64,000 bases of DNA from Pseudomonas sp. GM78 (lineage in GTDB: Bacteria; Pseudomonadota; Gammaproteobacteria; Pseudomonadales; Pseudomonadaceae): assembly GCF_000282475.1 (NCBI RefSeq), contig NZ_AKJF01000005.1, positions 1-64,000 of the forward strand. Reading direction: 5' to 3'. Positions within the stretch are counted from its first letter, which is position 1. Each line of letters begins with the position of its first letter. Below are positions 61,440-64,000 of this stretch, piece after piece. The position numbers and the translations under genes are program-made. Below the pieces are notes generated by a model, which saw nothing but the letters and a program-made list of their open reading frames with translations, made no database searches and had not been told where the DNA came from.

Positions 61440-62351
61440 ATGAATGAGTCTGTGCGTTTCGAAGATAAAGTCGTGATCATCACCGGTGCGGGTGGCGGCC
61501 TGGGACGGGCGCACGCACTGCTGTTCGCCAAACAGGGTGCCAAGGTACTGGTCAACGACCTCGGCGGCTCGACCCAGGGCGAAGGCGCCAATGCCTCGGC
61601 GGCAGACCGCGTGGTCAACGAAATTCGCGACGCGGGCGGCACCGCCGTGGCCAACCACGACTCGGTCACCGACGGCGACAAGATCGTCCAGCACGCCCTC
61701 GACGCCTTCGGCCGCGTCGACGTGGTGGTCAACAACGCCGGCATCCTGCGCGACAAGACCTTCCACAAGATGGAAGACGCCGACTGGGACCTGGTTTACC
61801 GCGTCCACGTCGAAGGCGCCTACAAAGTCACCCGCGCCGCCTGGCCGCACCTGCGCGAGCAAAACTACGGCCGGGTGATCTTCACCGCGTCCACCTCAGG
61901 CATCTACGGCAACTTCGGCCAGTCCAACTACGGCATGGCCAAGCTCGGCCTCTACGGCCTGACCCGCACCCTGGCCATCGAAGGCCGCAAGAACAACATC
62001 CTGGTCAACGCCATCGCCCCCACCGGCGGCACCCGCATGACCGAAGGCCTGATCCCGCCGCAAGTGTTCGAACAACTCAAACCGGAACTGGTCAGCCCGT
62101 TGGTGGTGTACCTGGCCAGCGAAAACTGCCAGGAAACCTCCGGGCTGTTCGAAGTCGGCGGCGGCTGGATGGGCAAAGTGCGCTGGGAACGCAGCCTCGG
62201 CGCCGGGTTCGATCCGCGGGTGGGTTTCTCGCCGGAAGATGTGGCGGCGCATTGGCAGCAGATTTGTGATTTCGAGGGGGCGGCGCATCCGAAGGACAAC
62301 ATTGAGGCGCTGAAGGAGATGATGGGGAATTTGCAGAAGTATTCGTTGTAA
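61440..62351 (+). CDS. SDR family oxidoreductase (3-hydroxyacyl-CoA dehydrogenase-like)
   Basis: A 303-residue short-chain dehydrogenase. The NAD site is VVIITGAGGGLGRAHALLFAKQGAKVLVNDLGG, NNAG follows as VVNNAGILRD, and the catalytic Ser-Tyr-Lys are in FTASTSGIYGNFGQSNYGMAKLG. The long form, with the C-terminal FDPRVGFSPEDVAAHWQQICDF, resembles the dehydrogenase half of peroxisomal multifunctional enzyme 2, acting on (3R)-hydroxyacyl-CoA. ATG 61440 (MNESVRFED) is the family start. Confidence 0.9.
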   Translation: MNESVRFEDKVVIITGAGGGLGRAHALLFAKQGAKVLVNDLGGSTQGEGANASAADRVVNEIRDAGGTAVANHDSVTDGDKIVQHALDAFGRVDVVVNNAGILRDKTFHKMEDADWDLVYRVHVEGAYKVTRAAWPHLREQNYGRVIFTASTSGIYGNFGQSNYGMAKLGLYGLTRTLAIEGRKNNILVNAIAPTGGTRMTEGLIPPQVFEQLKPELVSPLVVYLASENCQETSGLFEVGGGWMGKVRWERSLGAGFDPRVGFSPEDVAAHWQQICDFEGAAHPKDNIEALKEMMGNLQKYSL

Positions 62352-62358
62352 GAAATTG

Positions 62359-62396
62359 AAAAAGGGTGGCAAGTGTGAGTGCTTGCTCCCTTTTTT
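62359..62396. terminator. Bidirectional terminator between SDR and immunity genes
   Basis: AAAAAGGG-TG-GCAAG pairs with CTTGC-T-CCCTTTTT around an 8-base loop. It has A and T runs on either side and serves the two converging genes. Confidence 0.8.
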
Positions 62397-62403
62397 ACGT
62401 GTG

Positions 62404-62664
62404 TTATCCGGCTTTGAATCCGGTTTTTCCGTTATCTAGTCGCCACTGCTTTATTGCATCTATCACACCTTTCGGGCTGTCCTCAATGCCCTCTCTAGGG
62501 TCATACAAAATTCCTGTGCCATCGGGATGCTCTGAGGTGATAACAATGTTCTCAACAATTGCATCGTGTTCTTCTTCAGAAGCGTAATTACCTTCGAACA
62601 AACGTTCGACCAGAGCCATGTATTCGGCTTCTGTGTATTCTTCCAGTTTGCTCTTGAGAGTCAT
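62404..62664 (-). CDS. Colicin/pyocin DNase immunity protein
   Basis: An 86-residue protein of the Im2/Im9 family that binds and blocks the DNase domain of its own bacteriocin. The four-helix sequence includes YTEAEYMALVERLFEG, the helix II specificity region ASEEEHDAIVENIVI, the invariant SEHPDGTGILYDPREGIEDSPKGVI, and the ending KQWRLDNGKTGFKAG. The ATG overlaps the bacteriocin stop (ATGA), the usual arrangement. It is the expected partner of the upstream pyocin. Confidence 0.95.
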   Translation of the reverse strand: MTLKSKLEEYTEAEYMALVERLFEGNYASEEEHDAIVENIVITSEHPDGTGILYDPREGIEDSPKGVIDAIKQWRLDNGKTGFKAG

Positions 62665-64000
62665 TCTTTCACTCCTTTTGCCTTTGTGTGAGTTTGGATG
62701 TGCGATTTGGGTGTCATTATTTGAAGGTTGTCCATGTCGTAGACTTCGCCGCCTTCCGCGATTGGGATGATATGGTGGATTTCGTACTTGATTCTCTTAC
62801 CCACTTGATCTTGAGGAGAGGCGGCTGGGGCGAGACCTTGTTTCATGTCCATTTGCCTCAGTTTTGTAAACTGGCCGTTCAATAGCTCATCGTTACTCAC
62901 AGCTTTCCAAAATTCGCTGCGGAAATTGTTAAATGTCGAAAATCTCCGTCCTCGGAGCTTATCTGCAATCTGCGCGGGAATCGGCGCACCTTCGGGCATT
63001 GAGGCAGTTCCCATCCAATTTCCAGATACTAACTGTCCTGAACCGTTAGATACACCAGGCTCGTTCCGCCGATCCCTGAACATCACAAACTGAGGCGGAA
63101 TACCCGAGTCAATCGGAAATACATAGACGAAGCCACCGAAGCTATAGAGATCCAGCTCCGGGTTTTCGTCGATCCTTCCTTCGAGGGCGGTTGCGGTAGC
63201 TCCGGTGTAGGGCGCGACGTCCGGTTGTGCCGCAGGAAGAGCTGTTGATGCATCGCCCGGGCTGACAATTGGCGTCCATGTCATGCCGGGGGACTGGGCG
63301 GTCGAGCTCTCGGTCCTGTAAACATTCAGACCCGGATCGTAGGTCGCGAGACGCACCGGTACTTTGCGCGACACCGAGGTGACATTTGTGGCTGCGACGG
63401 AAAACTCTGTGGTGTTATCCACAGTCCGGGTTCCGACGGCGACCGGCAGTTCGATGTCTCCGTTGGCTTGGGCAACGGCACGCAGTTGATTGTCGTCATA
63501 CGTCGTGAGATCCGAGAGTGGGACGCTCAAGCCGTAGGGTTCTTTGTTGTCCCGTAGCGCGTAGTAAACCAGTGCAGCAACGCCAACAACGATAACCACG
63601 CCTGAGGCTGCTCCGACAGCGGCTGCCAATGCGGTGATTGCGGTGGCTGCAGCTGACCGCAGGGCGGTCCTGATCGCAAGCGCGGTTGCTGTTTCAATGG
63701 CCAGCGTGCCAGCACCTACAGCGAACACCGGACCATTTGCAGCCGCCGCGCCCGATACGGGAAACGGGCGAATGCCTTTGCCGGCGTTCAGTGTTTCCAT
63801 CGCGTCACGGAGCGCTTGTTCCTCCGCTTGCCGTTGCATCTCAAGGCGCAACTGCTCGGCTTGCCGTTGAACCTCGGCCTCGGCTTCCAGGCGAGCCTGT
63901 TCGGCAGCGATGTAGCGTGCGGCAGCTTCAGCGGCAATCCGCGCTTGCTCGGCGGCTACTCGCTCGGCTTCTGCCAGTGCCGCTAATCGGGCCTGCTCTT
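62661..64000 (-). CDS. S-type pyocin / colicin-like HNH DNase, partial
   Basis: The C-terminal 445 residues of a large bacteriocin; the rest is beyond the right window edge. From the edge inward: an Ala/Glu-rich helical stretch (coiled coil), a hydrophobic Ala-rich segment (ITALAAAVGAASGVVIVVGVAALVYY), a pyocin S-type translocation domain (GLSVPLSDLTTYDDNQL...), and an HNH DNase (GRRFSTFNNFRSEFWKAVSND, IHHIIPIAEGG, DNLQIMTPKSHIQTH). It enters and kills related strains by degrading DNA. It is followed at once by its immunity gene. Confidence 0.93.
   Translation of the reverse strand, partial: EQARLAALAEAERVAAEQARIAAEAAARYIAAEQARLEAEAEVQRQAEQLRLEMQRQAEEQALRDAMETLNAGKGIRPFPVSGAAAANGPVFAVGAGTLAIETATALAIRTALRSAAATAITALAAAVGAASGVVIVVGVAALVYYALRDNKEPYGLSVPLSDLTTYDDNQLRAVAQANGDIELPVAVGTRTVDNTTEFSVAATNVTSVSRKVPVRLATYDPGLNVYRTESSTAQSPGMTWTPIVSPGDASTALPAAQPDVAPYTGATATALEGRIDENPELDLYSFGGFVYVFPIDSGIPPQFVMFRDRRNEPGVSNGSGQLVSGNWMGTASMPEGAPIPAQIADKLRGRRFSTFNNFRSEFWKAVSNDELLNGQFTKLRQMDMKQGLAPAASPQDQVGKRIKYEIHHIIPIAEGGEVYDMDNLQIMTPKSHIQTHTKAKGVKE

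Overview
The window reads as a continuous chromosomal segment of a fluorescent-group Pseudomonas. The evidence is uniform high-GC coding sequence, gene order that follows the Pseudomonas core chromosome (gatCA / mreBCD-maf-rng-yhdP / tldD-pmbA / fagA-fumC-sodA / ptsO-rapZ-ptsN-hpf-rpoN-lptBAC-kdsCD / mla / ibaG-murA-hisGDC / algW / cysD-cysNC), and dispersed REP-type repeats beginning GTAGGAGC. No rRNA, tRNA, CRISPR array, insertion sequence or prophage was recognised.

Layout. 1-12.4 kb: the start of a gatCA operon on the minus strand, then divergently mreBCD, maf, rng, yhdP, a nitrilase-family amidase and tldD (cell shape, envelope, RNA processing). 12.4-18.3 kb: darP, pmbA, and an iron-starvation operon fagA-fumC-hypothetical-sodA-ZIP transporter behind a candidate Fur box. 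18.4-25.4 kb (minus): nitrogen-PTS and sigma-54 genes, then LPS export and Kdo synthesis. 25.7-33.6 kb (plus): mlaFEDCB lipid transport, ibaG, murA and hisGDC. 33.7-37.3 kb: an accessory patch with an AT-rich orphan gene and a DUF4198/TonB-receptor pair whose start lies inside a 47-bp near-palindrome. 37.3-48.4 kb: algW, a Nif3-family protein, cysD-cysNC, an acyltransferase, pta, DUF3565, slyD, glutathione peroxidase and an ene-reductase. 48.5-56.5 kb: a glycosyltransferase, cysZ, trxB, a 2-aminoadipate-type aminotransferase, HopJ-family and DUF1244 proteins, and folX-folE-folM (tetrahydromonapterin). 56.7-59.4 kb: a putative blue-light module: a MerR/LitR-like regulator without the cobalamin motif, a PilZ-like protein, a short LOV photoreceptor and a flavodoxin. 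59.5-62.4 kb: aldolase, alpha/beta hydrolase and SDR. 62.4-64.0 kb: the C-terminal part of an HNH-DNase S-type pyocin with its immunity gene, cut by the window end.

Most of the window is core metabolism. The parts most worth following up are the LOV/PilZ/LitR cluster, the TonB-DUF4198 locus with its unusual operator-like palindrome, the AT-rich orphan gene between two dedicated terminators, and the bacteriocin pair at the right edge. All functions come from reading the translated sequence and from recalled families; no database search was run.
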